A DNA stretch of 64,000 nt from Corallococcus sp. NCRR (GTDB lineage Bacteria > Myxococcota > Myxococcia > Myxococcales > Myxococcaceae), in the NCBI RefSeq assembly GCF_026965535.1, contig NZ_CP114039.1:9717461-9781460 (forward strand). The letters run 5' to 3'. Numbering within the stretch: the first letter of the stretch is position 1; every line of letters begins with the position of its first letter. The notes below the pieces were generated by a model, which saw only the letters and a list, made by a program, of their open reading frames with translations, did not search any database and was not told where the DNA came from. Shown here piece by piece: positions 1 to 7,712 of the stretch. The position numbers and the translations under genes were made by a program.

Positions 1-1222
1 GGTACATGGCGATGAGGAAGCCGCCGACCACGCCGCCCAGGAACACCATGAGGAGCGGTTCGATCATCGAGGTGAGGGCGCTGACCGCCGTGTCCACCTC
101 GTCGTCGTAGAAGTCGGCGATCTTGTTGAGCATGGTGTCCATGGCGCCCGTCGCCTCGCCGACGCCAATCATCTGCACCACCATGGAGGGGAACACCTTC
201 GTCTCCAGCAGCGGGCCCGCGATGTTCTTGCCCTCGGCGATCTTCCCGCGCACGTAGTAGATGGCCTCTTCCACCGTGCGGTTGCCAGCCGTCTTCGCCG
301 TCACGTCCAGCGCGTCCAGGATCGGCACGCCCGAGGAGATCATCGTGCCCAGCGTGCGCGTGAAGCGCGCCACGGCCACCTTGCGCAAGACGTCGCCGAA
401 CAGGGGCATCTTGAGGAAGACCTTGTCCCAGAACTTGCGGCCCTTGGGCTGCTTGTAGCTCCAGGAGAAGGAGAACACGACCACCGCGATGCCGATGATG
501 GTGTGGAGGAAGTACGCCTGGGCGAACTTCGACATGTCCACGACCACCTGGGTGGGCGCGGGCAGCTTGGAGTTGAAGTCCGCGAACATCTTCTCGAAGA
601 CGGGCGTCACCTTGAGCAGCAGCAGCGCCGTCACGCCGATGGCCACCAGGACGACCACCGACGGGTAGGTCATGGCGCTCTTGACCTTGGCCTTCAGCTT
701 CTCGCTCTTCTCACGGTAGGCGGCGAGCCGGTTGAGGATGGTGTCGAGGATACCGCCCACCTCGCCCGCGGCGCACAGCTGCACGTAGAGCTCGTCGAAG
801 ATTTTCGGGTGCTCCTTCAGCGCGTCCGCGAAGGTGCTGCCCTGCTCCACCTTGCCCTTGATGGCGAACACCACCTTCTTGAAGGCGGGGTTGTCCATCT
901 GGCTGGCGAGGATGTCCAGGCACTGCACCAGCGGCAGGCCCGCGTCGATCATCGTCGCGAACTGGCGGGTGAAGATGAGGATGTCCTTGCCCGTCACGCC
1001 GCCCATGCCGGGCAGGGTGATTTCCCCGTCGAGGGCGCCCTTCTTGCGCACCTTCGTCGGGTTGAGACCCAGGGACTTCAGGCGCGCGTTGACGGCCTCG
1101 GCGTCCGGGGCCTCCATCTCGCCCTTTTTGCTCTCCCCGCTCTTGGTCTTCGCCTCCCAGAGGAACTGGGCACTGTTCTTCTTGGACGCTGTCGCCTTCT
1201 GCTGCACTGCTGGTGCTGCCAT
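1..1222 (-). CDS. pilC: type IV pilus inner-membrane platform protein PilC (3' end cut off)
   Basis: Integral inner-membrane protein of the type IV pilus machine (PilC/GspF family). It couples the cytoplasmic ATPases PilB and PilT to addition and removal of pilin at the pilus base. The frame runs off the window edge: about 407 codons are visible, and the last handful plus the stop are missing compared with the usual ~410-420. Two repeated T2SSF helical domains are visible, with the paired motifs FTRQFATMIDAGLPLV and FTRTLGTMISSGVPIL, and hydrophobic segments such as VVVLVAIGVTALLLL. The ATG start has GGAGG seven bases upstream. It is third in a pilB-pilT-pilC run on the minus strand, 55 bases after pilT, as in Myxococcus. 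The order and motifs make the call secure. Confidence 0.96.
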   Translation of the reverse strand, partial: MAAPAVQQKATASKKNSAQFLWEAKTKSGESKKGEMEAPDAEAVNARLKSLGLNPTKVRKKGALDGEITLPGMGGVTGKDILIFTRQFATMIDAGLPLVQCLDILASQMDNPAFKKVVFAIKGKVEQGSTFADALKEHPKIFDELYVQLCAAGEVGGILDTILNRLAAYREKSEKLKAKVKSAMTYPSVVVLVAIGVTALLLLKVTPVFEKMFADFNSKLPAPTQVVVDMSKFAQAYFLHTIIGIAVVVFSFSWSYKQPKGRKFWDKVFLKMPLFGDVLRKVAVARFTRTLGTMISSGVPILDALDVTAKTAGNRTVEEAIYYVRGKIAEGKNIAGPLLETKVFPSMVVQMIGVGEATGAMDTMLNKIADFYDDEVDTAVSALTSMIEPLLMVFLGGVVGGFLIAMY

Positions 1223-1277
1223 AACTGGACCTCCGGGGAGGGCGAGGAGTCTAACCTGTGATTTTCATGCCCCAAAA

Positions 1278-2390
1278 CTAACGGGCACCCGCTCCCCCGG
1301 CCGGCCGCTGGGCTCCGCCCGTCCCGCCACCCGTGGCGAGGATGTTGCGCAGCTCCTCCGGGTCGGAGGAACGGCCGAAGGCCTCGTCCTGGGAGATGAC
1401 CCGGCGCGCCAGAAGGGCGGCCAGCGCCTGGTTGAACGTCTGCATGCCGTACTTCGCCTGGCCCACCTGCATGGACGAGTAGATCTGGTGGACCTTGTCC
1501 TCGCGGATGAGGTTCCGGATGGCGGGGTTGGGCACCATGACCTCCAGGGCCAGCACGCGGCCCGGCCCGCCCACCTTGGAGACGAGCGCCTGGCTCATCA
1601 CGCCCTCCAGCACGAAGGACAGCTGGGCGCGCACCTGGGGCTGCTGGTACGGGGGAAAGACGTCCAGCACGCGGTTGATGGTCTGCACCGCGCTGTTGGT
1701 GTGCAGCGTCGCGTAGCAGATGTGGCCCGTCTCCGCGATGGTGAGCGCCGCTTCGATGGTCTCCAGGTCTCGGAGCTCGCCGACGAGCACCACGTCCGGA
1801 TCCTGGCGGAGGATGTACTTGAGGGCCGTCTTGAAGTTGCGCGTGTCCGCACCGACCTCGCGCTGGTTGACCAGGCAGTTCTTGTGCGGGTGCAGGTACT
1901 CGATGGGGTCCTCGATGGTCATGATGTGCTCATGACGCTCGGTGTTGATCTTGTCGATCATCGAGGCCAGCGTGGTGGACTTGCCGGAGCCCGTGGGGCC
2001 CGTCACCAGGATGAGGCCGCGCGGCTTCTTCACCAGCTCCGCCACCACCGGCGGCAGGCCCAGCTCCTGGAACGTCAGAATCTTGAACGGAATCGTGCGG
2101 AACGCACCGGCGACGGCGCCGCGCTGCATGAAGATGTTCGCGCGGAAGCGTGACAGGCCCTTCACGCCGAACGACAGGTCCAGTTCGTTCTCCTCCTCGA
2201 ACTTGTGCTTCTGGGCGTCCGTGAGGATGGAGTAGCAGAGCTGCTTGGTCTCCACGGGCGTGAGCGGCGCCGTCTTGAGCGGGACGAGCTCACCGTCCAC
2301 GCGGAGCTGCGGCGGCGAGCCGGTGGTGATGTGGAGGTCGGAAGAGCCCTTCTCGACCATCGCCTTGAGAAGCTGGTGCAGGTTGGCCAC
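1278..2390 (-). CDS. pilT: type IV pilus retraction ATPase PilT
   Basis: Hexameric cytoplasmic ATPase that powers pilus retraction and hence twitching (S-) motility. The 370 residues match the family length. The Walker A motif GPTGSGKST lies near residue 130, followed by an Asp box, the Walker B stretch DPDVVLVGELRDLETIEAAL and the His box GHICYATLHTN. The C-terminal AIRNLIREDK motif is diagnostic for PilT as opposed to PilB. The start is a GTG with AGGA about nine bases upstream, and the N-terminus MANLHQLLKAMVEKGSSDLH is typical of PilT. The tail is extended and Gly/Ala-rich (last ~20 residues). It sits 45 bases downstream of pilB and 55 bases upstream of pilC, so the three are probably co-transcribed. 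Confidence 0.97.
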   Translation of the reverse strand: MANLHQLLKAMVEKGSSDLHITTGSPPQLRVDGELVPLKTAPLTPVETKQLCYSILTDAQKHKFEEENELDLSFGVKGLSRFRANIFMQRGAVAGAFRTIPFKILTFQELGLPPVVAELVKKPRGLILVTGPTGSGKSTTLASMIDKINTERHEHIMTIEDPIEYLHPHKNCLVNQREVGADTRNFKTALKYILRQDPDVVLVGELRDLETIEAALTIAETGHICYATLHTNSAVQTINRVLDVFPPYQQPQVRAQLSFVLEGVMSQALVSKVGGPGRVLALEVMVPNPAIRNLIREDKVHQIYSSMQVGQAKYGMQTFNQALAALLARRVISQDEAFGRSSDPEELRNILATGGGTGGAQRPAGGAGAR

Positions 2391-2435
2391 GGATGCGTGT
2401 CCTGTCGGAGGAAAGTGGGGGGAGGAAGTGGGTGA

Positions 2436-4136
2436 TTAGAAGCGGTCCGGCGCGGTGTTGCCCACGACCTCTTCCAGGGTGGTCATGCCGTCCATGAGCT
2501 TCTTGAGCGCGCTCATGCGCAGGCTGCTCATGCCCAGACGGATGGCCTCCTGCTTGAGCTCCGCGGCGGAGGCGCCGTTGATGACCAGCTCCTTGAGGCC
2601 GTCCCAGAAGGGCATGACCTCGTAGATGGCCACGCGGCCCCGGTAGCCGCGGTCGTTGCACTCGCGGCAGCCGACCTTCTCGTACATGGTGAAGGTGCCC
2701 ATCTTGTCCGGGGGGATGCCCGCGTCGATGAGGGCCTGCTCGTCCACCTTCTCCGCGGGGCGCTTGCAGGCCGGGCACAGGCGGCGGGCCAGACGCTGGG
2801 CGAGGATGAGGTTGAGCGACGCCGTCACGAGGAACGGCTCGATGCCCATGTTGAGCAGACGGCTCACCGTGCCCGGGGCGTCGTTGGTGTGCAGCGTGGA
2901 GAGCACCAGGTGGCCCGTGAGCGCCGCCTTCACGCCGATTTCCGCCGTCTCGAAGTCGCGGATCTCACCGATCATGATGATGTCGGGGTCCTGGCGGAGG
3001 AAGGAGCGCAGGCCGGCCGCGAAGTTCAGGCCGATGTCTTCGTGCATCTGCACCTGGTTGATGCCGGCGAAGTTGAATTCGACGGGGTCCTCCGCGGTGC
3101 AGATGTTGGTGCCCACGTCGTTGAGGCTGGAGAGCGCGGAGTAGAGCGTCGTCGTCTTGCCGGAGCCCGTGGGGCCCGTCACCAGCACCATGCCGTAGGG
3201 CCGGTCGATGGCCTCCTTGAACCAGGCCAGGGGCTGCGCGTCGAAGCCCAGCTTCGTCATGTCCAGTTGCAGGTTGCTCTTGTCGAGCAAGCGCATCACG
3301 ACCTTCTCGCCGAAGAGCGTGGGGCACACGCTCACGCGGAAGTCCATCTCCTTGCCGCCGCCGATCTTGATCTTGATGCGGCCGTCCTGCGGCAGGCGCC
3401 GTTCGGAGATGTCCAGCGACGCCATGATCTTCAGACGGCTGGTGATGGCGTTGCGCAGCTTCATGGGCGGGCGCATCACCTCGTACATCACGCCGTCGAT
3501 GCGGAAGCGGACCCGGAAGTCCTTCTCGTACGGCTCGATGTGGATGTCGGACGCGCGCTTCTTGATGGCGTCCATCAGGATGAGGTTCACCAGCTTGACC
3601 ACGGGCGCGTCATCCGCGGCCTTGGCCATCTCATCCACGTTCTCCTGCTCCTCCTTGGCGACCTCGATGTCGTCGCCCACGTCGCCGACGATGTCCTCCA
3701 GCGAGGGGCCCTTCTCCGCGTAGTAGCGCTCAATCGATTCGCGGATGGAGATTTCGGACGCGACGACGGCTTCGATGTTGTAGCCGGTGAGGAACTTCAG
3801 GTCGTCCACCGCGAAGATGTTGGACGGGTCGCACATGGCCACGATGAGGGAGGGCCCTGCGCGGTTGACCGGGATCACCAGGTGCTTCTCGGCCACTTCC
3901 TTGGGCACGAGCTTGATGATGTCCGGATCAATGTCGAAGTCCTTCAGGTTGATGGCCGGGACGCCGTACTGCTTCGACAGGAAGTCGGTGAGCTTCGACT
4001 CCTCGATGGCGCCCGTCTTGATGAGCGCCGTGCCGATGCGCGCGCCACTCTTCTGCTGCTCCTCCTGCGCCTTGCGGAGTTGCTGGACGGAGATGAGGTT
4101 CTCGCGCACCAGCAATTCACCGAGTCGACCGGACAT
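2436..4136 (-). CDS. pilB: type IV pilus extension ATPase PilB
   Basis: Cytoplasmic secretion-type ATPase that drives pilus polymerisation. The 566 residues hold an N-terminal GspE_N/MshEN-like domain (about 1-150, MSGRLGELLVRENLIS...), a linker, and the C-terminal RecA-like motor with Walker A GPTGSGKTTTLYSAL, Walker B DPDIIMIGEIRDFETAEI and His box GHLVLSTLHTNDAPG. The tetracysteine zinc site of PilB/GspE proteins is present (CPACKRP ... GCRECNDRGYRGR). MshEN domains of PilB in some bacteria bind c-di-GMP; the N-terminal RxGxLLV pattern here is compatible with that, but I cannot show binding. It is the first gene of the pil run. The ATG at 4136 is preceded by GAGGC. The 222-base gap upstream separates it from ribF and probably holds its promoter. 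Confidence 0.97.
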   Translation of the reverse strand: MSGRLGELLVRENLISVQQLRKAQEEQQKSGARIGTALIKTGAIEESKLTDFLSKQYGVPAINLKDFDIDPDIIKLVPKEVAEKHLVIPVNRAGPSLIVAMCDPSNIFAVDDLKFLTGYNIEAVVASEISIRESIERYYAEKGPSLEDIVGDVGDDIEVAKEEQENVDEMAKAADDAPVVKLVNLILMDAIKKRASDIHIEPYEKDFRVRFRIDGVMYEVMRPPMKLRNAITSRLKIMASLDISERRLPQDGRIKIKIGGGKEMDFRVSVCPTLFGEKVVMRLLDKSNLQLDMTKLGFDAQPLAWFKEAIDRPYGMVLVTGPTGSGKTTTLYSALSSLNDVGTNICTAEDPVEFNFAGINQVQMHEDIGLNFAAGLRSFLRQDPDIIMIGEIRDFETAEIGVKAALTGHLVLSTLHTNDAPGTVSRLLNMGIEPFLVTASLNLILAQRLARRLCPACKRPAEKVDEQALIDAGIPPDKMGTFTMYEKVGCRECNDRGYRGRVAIYEVMPFWDGLKELVINGASAAELKQEAIRLGMSSLRMSALKKLMDGMTTLEEVVGNTAPDRF

Positions 4137-4358
4137 TTCTGGGATGCCTCTTTGAGCGTGAGGAGGGAACAGCCAGAGCCCCGGCTGTCAGCGGGACCCG
4201 CGGGGGGAAATCCAATCCGTGCGGCAGGGGCCTGAAGCCCTGGCACGGATCCTCCCGGATTAGAGGAAACCGATGCGCGGCCTGTCAAGGCGCCCTGGCG
4301 TGCTCCCTTGCTGTCCGGCGCCCCTCCTGGAAGGGCGCGCCCCTCGGCGCTGGAGCCC
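4137..4358. promoter_or_regulatory. intergenic region between ribF and pilB (likely pilB promoter)
   Basis: No gene is visible in these 222 bases. Both flanking genes read leftwards, so this should hold the ribF transcription end and the pilB promoter. I searched by eye for a sigma-54 element (TGGCAC-N5-TTGC) on the minus strand and found none. The only clear structure is the hairpin at 4216-4249. Confidence 0.4.
4216..4249 (-). terminator. probable ribF transcription terminator hairpin
   Basis: Perfect inverted repeat TCCGTGC ... GCACGGA (7 bp) enclosing a second pair CAGGG ... CCCTG around an 8-base loop, with a 2-base GG bulge. Read on the minus strand, downstream of ribF, it is followed by the T-rich stretch TTGGATTTCCC. 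That favours a rho-independent terminator over an operator, although it also lies upstream of pilB. Confidence 0.55.
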
Positions 4359-5285
4359 CTACCCGTCGCCGCGGGCCACCACGGTGCGCGCGGCCTCCAC
4401 GTCGCGTTTGATTTGACCCACCAACTCGGCGGCGGAGCCGAAGCGCTGCTCGGGCCGCAGCCGCTCCAGGAACTGCACCCGCAGTTCCTTGCCATAGAGG
4501 TCGCCGCTGAAGTCCAGCAGGTGCGCCTCGATGGTGACCTCCGTACCGCCAAAGGTGGGCTTCACGCCGATGTTGGCCGCCCCCGGCCGCCACGGCCCGT
4601 CCGCCTCCGCGAGCAGGCGCACCCGGATGGCGTACACGCCGGGCGCCGGCCGCAGCTCGTTCTGCGTGTCCACGTTGGCGGTGGGAAAGCCGATGGTGCG
4701 CCCCCGGCCCGCGCCGGACACCACCGTGCCATCCAGGTCGAACGGGCGGCCGAGCAGCCGCCTGGCCGCGCCCACCCTGCCCTCCAGGATGTACTCGCGG
4801 ATCCGCGACGAGGACGCGACGACGCCGTCCACGTTCACCGGCTGGACGACGTGCACCTGGGCGCCCCGCTTCGCCGCGGCGTCACGCAGCGTGGCGACGG
4901 TGCCGGCGCGCTGGGCGCCATAGGTGTAGTCGCTGCCCACCACGACGTGGCCCACGCCCAGGCCGTCGAAGAGGGCGGACTCGAAGTCCTGGGGCGTGTT
5001 GCGCGCGTAGTCGCGGGTGAAGGGCTGCACCACCACGTGGGACAGGCCGCACGCCGCGAGCAGCTCCAGCTTGCGCGGCAGGAGCGTGATCAGCTTGGGC
5101 GCCAGGTCCGGCTGGAGCACCTTGCCCGGGTGGGGCTGGAAGGTGAGCGCGTTCGCGGGGGCGTGGCGCAGCGCCTCCGCGAAGAGGGCCTGGTGGCCCA
5201 CGTGCACGCCGTCGAAGTTGCCCAGCGCGAGGGCCTGCCCCTGAAGCTGGCGGCCCGCCTCGGACACGGACTGGAAGACCTTCAT
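4359..5285 (-). CDS. ribF: bifunctional riboflavin kinase / FAD synthetase RibF
   Basis: Converts riboflavin to FMN and FMN to FAD in the cytoplasm. The 308 residues are the normal length. The N-terminal nucleotidyltransferase domain shows GNFDGVHVGHQALF (the HxGH-type signature), and VVVGSDYTYGAQRAG corresponds to the family's G.Df.FG.. segment. The C-terminal riboflavin kinase domain starts near residue 185 with the signature GRTIGFPTANV, then GVYAIRVRLL and later DLYGKELRVQFLERLRPE. The start ATG at 5285 gives MKVFQSVSEAG. It is divergent from trmB with 81 bases between starts, and is followed by a hairpin before pilB. No FMN riboswitch was recognised upstream. Confidence 0.95.
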   Translation of the reverse strand: MKVFQSVSEAGRQLQGQALALGNFDGVHVGHQALFAEALRHAPANALTFQPHPGKVLQPDLAPKLITLLPRKLELLAACGLSHVVVQPFTRDYARNTPQDFESALFDGLGVGHVVVGSDYTYGAQRAGTVATLRDAAAKRGAQVHVVQPVNVDGVVASSSRIREYILEGRVGAARRLLGRPFDLDGTVVSGAGRGRTIGFPTANVDTQNELRPAPGVYAIRVRLLAEADGPWRPGAANIGVKPTFGGTEVTIEAHLLDFSGDLYGKELRVQFLERLRPEQRFGSAAELVGQIKRDVEAARTVVARGDG

Positions 5286-5366
5286 GGCCCTTCCCTATAG
5301 CACCCCGCGCGCTTTTGCCCTGGCCAACCCACGCGGCTCCATGGTTAGAGGCCCCCCGTCCCCGCC

Positions 5367-5987
5367 ATGCGCCCTGCCCTGCTCCCTGATCCGGTCGGCC
5401 TCAAGTTCGTCCCCCTGGAAGCGCCCCCGGACTGGGACGCGGAGTTCGGCTTCACCGGGCCGCTGGAGCTGGAGATCGGCTCCGGGGCGGGCGGGCACGC
5501 GCTGGAGTACTGCCGCAGGAACCCCGGCGTGCGCTTCGTGGCCTTCGAGTGGCGCAAGAAGTACGCGCGCGACACGCAGATGCGCGCGGAGAAGGCGGGC
5601 ATGAAGAACCTGCGCGTCATCGAATCCGACGCGCGCTTCGTGGTGCCGCGCATCTTCGCGCCCGGGTCGCTGGACGTCATCCACCTGCAGTTCCCCGACC
5701 CGTGGTGGAAGCGCTCGCACGCCAAGCGGGCGGTCGTGCAGCCGGAGTTCGCCAAGGTGATGCTGGGGCTGCTCAAGCCCGGCGGCCGCTTCGACATGCG
5801 CACCGACGTGCAGGACCGCGCGGAGGCCATGCTGGAAATCCTGGAGGCGGCGGGCTTCCACAACCCGCTGGGCGCCGGGGTGTTCCACCCGTACGACCCG
5901 GAGGAGGTGCCCTCCACCCGCGAGCGGCGCTACCTGGCGTCCGGAGAACCCGTGTACCGCGCACGCCTGGTGAAGCCCGCGCTGTAG
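5367..5987 (+). CDS. trmB: tRNA (guanine-N7)-methyltransferase TrmB
   Basis: SAM-dependent enzyme that methylates G46 of tRNA. The 206 residues show the SAM-binding loop LEIGSGAGGHALEYC (near residue 32), the acidic FVAFEWRKKYARD segment, and the family signature IHLQFPDPWWKRSHAKRR-like stretch (here KRSHAKRAVVQPEF), then GRFDMRTDVQDRAEAML. The ATG at 5367 is the first in frame after an upstream stop. It is divergent from ribF and followed by a hairpin-rich 174-base gap before the next gene. A standard housekeeping call. Confidence 0.95.
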   Translation: MRPALLPDPVGLKFVPLEAPPDWDAEFGFTGPLELEIGSGAGGHALEYCRRNPGVRFVAFEWRKKYARDTQMRAEKAGMKNLRVIESDARFVVPRIFAPGSLDVIHLQFPDPWWKRSHAKRAVVQPEFAKVMLGLLKPGGRFDMRTDVQDRAEAMLEILEAAGFHNPLGAGVFHPYDPEEVPSTRERRYLASGEPVYRARLVKPAL

Positions 5988-6069
5988 CCTTCGCCGGCGC
6001 TGTCAGGCCCTGGACGCCCGGCGTCCCCGGTGACCGTGGGTGCCCGCGAGGGCCCTTGGCAGCGCCCGC

Positions 6070-6096
6070 CCCCCGGTGGAGAATCCACCCAGGGGG
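6070..6096. terminator. hairpin after trmB
   Basis: CCCCC-GGTGGA-GAA-TCCACC-CA-GGGGG: a 6-bp perfect stem with a 3-base loop, extended by five C-G pairs across a 2-base bulge. A weaker GGACGC-CCG-GCGTCC hairpin lies at 6012-6026. Either could end trmB transcription. There is no long T tract. It could alternatively be an mRNA structure in the leader of the downstream response regulator gene. Confidence 0.35.
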
Positions 6097-6161
6097 TTCC
6101 CGCTCCGGGGAGCACTCGCGACGTTGGCCACGACCGCATCCTGTTGGGGGGTGGGCGCCTC

Positions 6162-7205
6162 ATGCCGGAAGCCGAAAGGAAACGGATGCCGGAGGGCGTG
6201 CGCAGGAGCGGACCCGCCAACGACTTCTCCGGGCGCACCGTGCTCATCGTGGACGATGATCCGGCGCAGGTGAAGCACGTGCGCGAGGGCCTGGCCCCGC
6301 ACGGCTACGTGTTCAAGGAAGCGCTGGACGGTGCGCAGGCGCTGTCCGCCATCCGCGCGGGGAGGCCCGACCTCATCGTGATGGACGTGGAGATGCCGGG
6401 CCTGGGCGGCGTGGAGGTGTGCCGCATCGTCAAGGCGAACGCGGGCGAGGGCGGCTTCGGCTTCATCCCCGTCATCCTGATGACGGCCCGGCAGGCGGCG
6501 GGCAAGGTGGAGGGGCTGGAGCTGGGCGCGGACGACTACCTGGTGAAGCCCTTCGACATGCTGGAGCTGGGCGCGCGCGTGAAGTCCATGCTGCGGCTCA
6601 AGGCGTTGCAGGACGCGCTCCTGGAGAAGAACCGCGAATTGGAGTGGGCCAACCGCGAGCTGGACCGCCGCCGGCAGGAGCTGCTCGCGCTCAGCCGCAC
6701 GGACGCGCTCACGGGCCTGTTCAACCGGCGCTACTTCGAGGAGCGGCTGAGCGAGGAGTTCATGCGCTCGCGCCGCTACCGCTCCCCCCTGTCGCTGGTG
6801 ATGCTGGACATCGACCACTTCAAGCGCATCAACGACACGTTCGGCCACCCCTTCGGGGACGAGGTCCTGCGCGCGGTGGCGCACACGGCGCGCGCGACGC
6901 TGCGGGAGGTGGACCTCCTGGCCCGCTATGGCGGCGAGGAGTTCATCGCCCTGTTACCGGAGGCGGCCCCCCAGGACGCGCTGCGGGCGTGCGAGCGGGT
7001 GCGCGAGGCGATCGAGCGGCTGGAGCTGACGTGGACGGGCCCGGATGGAATGTCCCAGGAGGTGAAGCTGACCGCGTCGCTGGGCGTGGCGACGGTGCCC
7101 GCGGACGACCTGCCGGGCACGGAGGCGCTGCTGCGCGCGGCGGACGCGAGCCTGTATTCCGCCAAGGGGACGGGCCGCAACCGCGTCCACCAGCACGCGG
7201 CGTGA
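6162..7205 (+). CDS. response regulator with GGDEF diguanylate cyclase domain (PleD-like)
   Basis: Predicted c-di-GMP-producing response regulator of 347 residues with the start at ATG 6162; the frame is open further upstream but without sensible sequence, and ATG 6186 is an alternative. A receiver domain (about 27-145) has the acidic pair VLIVDDDP, the phospho-acceptor in DLIVMDVEMPG and the conserved lysine in DDYLVKPFD. A heptad-rich helix (LLEKNRELEWANRELDRRRQ) links it to a GGDEF domain with the active-site motif YGGEEF and an intact inhibitory I-site RxxD (REVD) five residues ahead of it. Catalytic and feedback residues are therefore both present. No partner kinase is adjacent. c-di-GMP controls pilus-based motility in myxobacteria, so the nearness to pilBTC is suggestive only. 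Confidence 0.9.
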   Translation: MPEAERKRMPEGVRRSGPANDFSGRTVLIVDDDPAQVKHVREGLAPHGYVFKEALDGAQALSAIRAGRPDLIVMDVEMPGLGGVEVCRIVKANAGEGGFGFIPVILMTARQAAGKVEGLELGADDYLVKPFDMLELGARVKSMLRLKALQDALLEKNRELEWANRELDRRRQELLALSRTDALTGLFNRRYFEERLSEEFMRSRRYRSPLSLVMLDIDHFKRINDTFGHPFGDEVLRAVAHTARATLREVDLLARYGGEEFIALLPEAAPQDALRACERVREAIERLELTWTGPDGMSQEVKLTASLGVATVPADDLPGTEALLRAADASLYSAKGTGRNRVHQHAA

Positions 7206-7255
7206 CGCACCTCCCGCTTCCCCACGGCGGCGGTTTGACCTAAATCGGAGGACCC

Positions 7256-7669
7256 ATGCGCCCGCTCGCGATGACGACCTGGCTGCTGTTCGCCCTCCTC
7301 TCCCTGGGCGGCTGCAGCCGGCTCCAGCCGGACACCCCCGTGGGGGCCTACCAGACGTTCCACAAACACGTGCAGCGCGGAGAGCTGCCCAAGGCGTACG
7401 CCGGGCTGTCACAACAGACCCAGCAAGTGCTGAAGACGCGGGCCCAGCAGGTGAGCGACGCGTCCGGGGGCATGGTGAAGCCAGAGCCGCTCCCGCTGTT
7501 CTTCGCGAATGTCCCGGTGCCGCCGGATGTTCAGGAGGTTTCGCTGCTCCGGCAGGAGGGCGACGTGGCGACCTTGGTGGTGCGCTCGGCGGGAAGGTCG
7601 GGCGAAGTCCGGATGGTGAAGGAGCCGTCCGGGTGGAAGGTGGACTTTTCAGCATCCCCCCAGCCGTGA
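7256..7669 (+). CDS. small putative lipoprotein, function unknown
   Basis: 137 residues beginning with a lipoprotein signal: a hydrophobic stretch TTWLLFALLSLGGC with a lipobox LGGC at about residue 20. The mature part is a compact domain (AYQTFHKHVQRGELPKAYAG ... EGDVATLVVRSAG ... GWKVDFSAS). It resembles small NTF2-like or DUF4878-type lipoproteins, in which a helical 'YxxFxxAVxxGDxxxAY' start precedes beta strands; that is an inference from pattern only. The start ATG is well supported by CGGAGGA seven bases upstream. It lies 50 bases after the diguanylate cyclase gene and could be in its operon. Confidence 0.75.
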   Translation: MRPLAMTTWLLFALLSLGGCSRLQPDTPVGAYQTFHKHVQRGELPKAYAGLSQQTQQVLKTRAQQVSDASGGMVKPEPLPLFFANVPVPPDVQEVSLLRQEGDVATLVVRSAGRSGEVRMVKEPSGWKVDFSASPQP

Positions 7670-7687
7670 GCCCGGGCATGCCCGGGC
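7670..7687. terminator. 18-bp perfect palindrome after the lipoprotein gene
   Basis: GCCCGGGCATGCCCGGGC is exactly self-complementary and starts on the base after the stop codon of the preceding gene. As RNA it would fold as a 7-bp GC stem with a CATG loop. No T tract follows. A terminator is the simplest reading; a dimeric protein-binding site is the alternative. Confidence 0.4.
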
Positions 7688-7712
7688 CCCGCGCATCAGG
7701 TAACGTACAACC

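Noticed and set aside
4137..4358. Sigma-54 promoter for pilB
   Set aside because: No TGGCAC-N5-TTGC element on the minus strand; TGGCACGG at 4241 is on the plus strand and belongs to the hairpin.
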